From contig NZ_BNJI01000001.1 of assembly GCF_016587415.1 (NCBI RefSeq), positions 5,371,501-5,435,500 on the forward strand: DNA of 64,000 nt. Reading direction: 5' to 3'. The notes under the pieces were generated by a model. That model did not search any database and had not been told where the DNA came from. It was given only the letters and a program-made list of their open reading frames with translations. The position numbers and the translations under genes were made by a program. Source of the DNA: Ktedonobacter sp. SOSP1-85 (GTDB taxonomy: Bacteria > Chloroflexota > Ktedonobacteria > Ktedonobacterales > Ktedonobacteraceae). Shown piece after piece: positions 61,797-64,000 of this stretch; the first letter of the stretch is position 1, and the number at the start of each line of letters is the position of its first letter.

Positions 61797-62366
61797 ATGC
61801 TCGATTTCAATGCAGTAAAAAGCGGCTCTCAGAGCTTTGCAGATGTGGCTGCTGGTCTGACAAAGGCCGATCTTTATCAACTTACCAATGAAATGATCGA
61901 TGTAATGCAGGGGATCGTCATTGACGCAGTTGACGCGGACGTGGCATTCGTGCCGGTAGACCCCAACGCGAACGATACCTTTGGTAAACCCGAAGAGTCC
62001 ACCCTGGCGTGGACTCTGGGCCACGTGGTGGTTCATGCCACCGCTTCGTCCGAAGAGGCAGCTGCGCTGGCTCTCGTACTGGCTCGTGGCCTGCCGGTTG
62101 AGGGTCGTTCGCGTTACGAGACGCCATGGGAGAGCGTGACAAGTATCGCCCAGGTGCGCCAGCGTCTTGAGGAGAGCCGTCGGATGCGTCAAGCCATGCT
62201 CGATGCGTGGCCTGACGAGCCTCACCTGGATATCACCTATTCACCTTTCCCGCAAGCTGGCGAACTCAACGCCGTTGGCCGCTTTATCCTGGGTCTGTAT
62301 CACGATGCAGACCACCTTGATCAACTGCGTGAAATTATGCGCCAGGCGAGCGCGGCTCGGGTGTGA
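61797..62366 (+). CDS. DinB-family protein
   Basis: AAGGAG precedes ATG 61797 (MLDFNAVKSGSQSFADV); the in-frame ATG at 61773 has no ribosome-binding site. The 189-residue product has DinB-type helices with His in TLGHVVVHATASSEEAAAL and in LGLYHDADHLDQLREIM. It shows little sequence in common with the divergent neighbour at 60977-61558 beyond the fold. Function unknown; likely a metal-dependent transferase or a stress protein. Confidence 0.82.
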   Translation: MLDFNAVKSGSQSFADVAAGLTKADLYQLTNEMIDVMQGIVIDAVDADVAFVPVDPNANDTFGKPEESTLAWTLGHVVVHATASSEEAAALALVLARGLPVEGRSRYETPWESVTSIAQVRQRLEESRRMRQAMLDAWPDEPHLDITYSPFPQAGELNAVGRFILGLYHDADHLDQLREIMRQASAARV

Positions 62367-62481
62367 CATTTTTGTATCTATGAGTCATCCCCAATTTTGA
62401 AACGTCATAAGCCTGAGTTCCTGGAGTTTCCTTGATTCCTTTGATAGAGGGTCTGGGCCTGCTTGTGTTTTTCGGCGGGCT

Positions 62482-63843
62482 TCACCTCGGCGCACGCTCC
62501 GAGCGCCGGGCGACTTGCTTGTCGGAACGCATCTCGACCGAGCGGCGAACATAGAGAGCACGCACCGAAAGATGCGCTTCGAGCCAGAGCAGAAGCGGGC
62601 CGACGATAAGCATCGGTCCTATCAGCGCTATCCACGTGCGCGATGGGCCGGCAACGTTGAGCCACGCGAACATTGCCGGAGCGATGGCACCGGCGATTCC
62701 CCACGCAAGCTCAAAGAGAGCCATGTAACGCCCCAGCGTATGCGCGGGGCTGCTGGCTGCTGCCAGAGCCGCCGATATGGTGCCAGCGATCATACCTGCG
62801 AAGGTATAGATGGCGACCGTGCCAAACAGGTAGGGGATGAGTAGAATGCTTGGTATCAGCGGGGCTAGCGCAAATAACATGCAGCCTGCAACCCATAGCA
62901 GGCAGGCAACGAGCAGGGAGCGTGTGCGACGAAAGGACTCCAGGAACCGCACCGTCACCGTCTGCGTGCAGATCACCAGCAGGCTGTTGAAGGCGAACAG
63001 TGCGCCCACCGTCGCCGTTGAAAGCTTCAGGGTCTCCGTCGCGTAGATTGGCAGCCCAAGCGACATCATCAGGGAGCAGAGTGCGAAGACGACGTTGCAC
63101 GCAACCAGCACAAGGAACGGACGATCCGCCAGGACGGCGCGATATCCAATCCGCTCGTCAGCGAGAGCACTCCCACGAAGCGAATCATCGGGCAGGCCCT
63201 CAACCCGATCCCTGGACAGGTCTTCAACCTGGTTGTTGGATTGATGGGCATCTCTACGCCAGCAGAGCGCAAGAGCCATCAGGAGGAAGCTACATACGTT
63301 CGCCAGGATGAGCGCCCGATAGCCATTGGAGCCGCCAAACGTCACAATGAGGCCCGCCAGCAGGCCGCCCACAATCAGCCCGATGTTCTGTGTTGCCCCT
63401 ACAAATCCAAACCAGCGGTCTCGCTCATCGTGGCCCGCGACTTCGGCGATCAGCGTCGTGGCGGCCGCGTAGAAGATGCGATTGCCAGCAGTGACAAGAA
63501 ATGCCATTGCAAATAGCAGGGGGATGGTGCGAACGAAGAGGTAGCCCAGGAAGCCTATCGCCTGAAGAAGCTGGCTTATCACAACGAACTGCCTGGCCCC
63601 AAAGCGGTCAACAAGGCTGCCGGTGATTGGGTTTATCGGCAAGGTCAGGATGGTGGCGACGGTGAGCGCGACTCCGATGGCCGGAAGGTCGAGTTGCACA
63701 ATCTTCTGGAAGTACAGCAGCGAGAAGGGCTGGTAGAGTCCGGTGCCAAGCGCGTCTATGAGAAATGCAAGAACAAGGGCCTCGCGCCCTTGTATCCTGG
63801 GGATTCCTGATAGTTGTAAGAGTCTTGAGAGTCGTGGTAGCAT
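62482..63843 (-). CDS. Major facilitator superfamily transporter
   Basis: The 453-residue product has about 12 membrane helices in two halves joined by a charged central loop (RRDAHQSNNQVEDLSRDRVEGLPDD). LVDRFGARQFVV between helices 2 and 3 is the MFS motif A (usually GxLaDrxGrr). FGFVGATQNIGLIVGGLLAGLI is an antiporter-like motif C. It is probably a drug or metabolite exporter; substrate unknown. The last ~157 bases of the window upstream of it hold its promoter region and no other gene. Confidence 0.88.
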   Translation of the reverse strand: MLPRLSRLLQLSGIPRIQGREALVLAFLIDALGTGLYQPFSLLYFQKIVQLDLPAIGVALTVATILTLPINPITGSLVDRFGARQFVVISQLLQAIGFLGYLFVRTIPLLFAMAFLVTAGNRIFYAAATTLIAEVAGHDERDRWFGFVGATQNIGLIVGGLLAGLIVTFGGSNGYRALILANVCSFLLMALALCWRRDAHQSNNQVEDLSRDRVEGLPDDSLRGSALADERIGYRAVLADRPFLVLVACNVVFALCSLMMSLGLPIYATETLKLSTATVGALFAFNSLLVICTQTVTVRFLESFRRTRSLLVACLLWVAGCMLFALAPLIPSILLIPYLFGTVAIYTFAGMIAGTISAALAAASSPAHTLGRYMALFELAWGIAGAIAPAMFAWLNVAGPSRTWIALIGPMLIVGPLLLWLEAHLSVRALYVRRSVEMRSDKQVARRSERAPR

Positions 63844-64000
63844 AACACCTCCGGTACGTCTTTCGTGAGCTTTCGTGAAGCACGCGGGACAGAGCCAGGG
63901 GTGCCTTACCCTTTATTTATCTTTAAACCCATTCTACCTCGATTGAGGCAGCCTGTCAAAGGTCTTGCCATAGGTCTACGCCTCTGATGGGAAAGGAAGG

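Noticed and set aside
1..64000. tRNA, rRNA, plasmid origin, prophage structural genes
   Set aside because: No cloverleaf, rRNA core, iteron cluster or phage structural gene was seen on either strand by eye.

Overview
The window reads like a large, mobile-element-rich genome of the Ktedonobacteria (Chloroflexota). This is an inference from gene content. The grounds are secreted plant and fungal polysaccharide hydrolases, several TnpB elements of different lineages, very large HTH-STAND-WD40 proteins, an F420-type oxidoreductase, and many WD40 and PQQ propeller proteins. No rRNA, tRNA or CRISPR array was seen.

Region 1 (1-11400) is a carbohydrate-degradation island: the 3' end of a secreted GH6 cellulase, a membrane-anchored XRE regulator, a secreted beta-helix (GH87-like) hydrolase, a secreted GH30 enzyme with three C-terminal 45-residue repeats, a cytoplasmic GH36 alpha-galactosidase and an alditol-oxidase-type FAD enzyme. 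A 20-bp LacI-type operator overlaps the likely GH30 promoter. Strong hairpin terminators separate the units.

Region 2 (11500-22200) is mixed: a TnpB-only element, a TPM-like membrane protein, a zinc-ribbon/WD40 membrane protein, a DUF3592 protein, a GNAT-ankyrin fusion, DUF1349, a polysaccharide deacetylase, and a DUF998/TetR pair in which the TetR protein carries an extra recombinase-type HTH. Region 3 (22237-27249) is an operon for a ribose-type sugar ABC importer (binding protein, double ATPase, permease) plus a mannonate-dehydratase-type enolase-superfamily enzyme. It is followed by a PQQ propeller protein and a PhzF protein.

Region 4 (30300-33480) shows mobile-element damage. An AsnC/Lrp gene is split by a 355-bp miniature IS200/IS605 element whose removal exactly restores the frame. 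A GH39-like glycosidase pseudogene lies next to a complete IS607 element. Region 5 (33759-42865) holds two tandem paralogous HTH-STAND ATPases with 14 WD40 repeats each, a Cys/His-rich small protein and a degenerate receiver protein.

Region 6 (43000-52100) is a nested set of mobile elements. A three-gene IS607 element sits inside the tnpB of an IS200/IS605 element. After a pentapeptide/channel protein comes an IS110 element, itself interrupted at its conserved STGVYW motif by a 1.99-kb large-serine-recombinase element with inverted termini, whose recombinase borrows its stop codon from the target. This last arrangement is the most unusual thing in the window.

Region 7 (52389-64000) carries redox and housekeeping genes: nitroreductase/LysR, SDR enzymes, an aldo-keto reductase behind a pair of divergent MerR-type promoters with no MerR gene, an F420-type nitroreductase between long inverted repeats, an epimerase followed by a 56-bp perfect palindrome, another TnpB element, two DinB proteins and an MFS exporter. 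All element boundaries, RNA structures and promoters were read by eye and are inferences unless stated.
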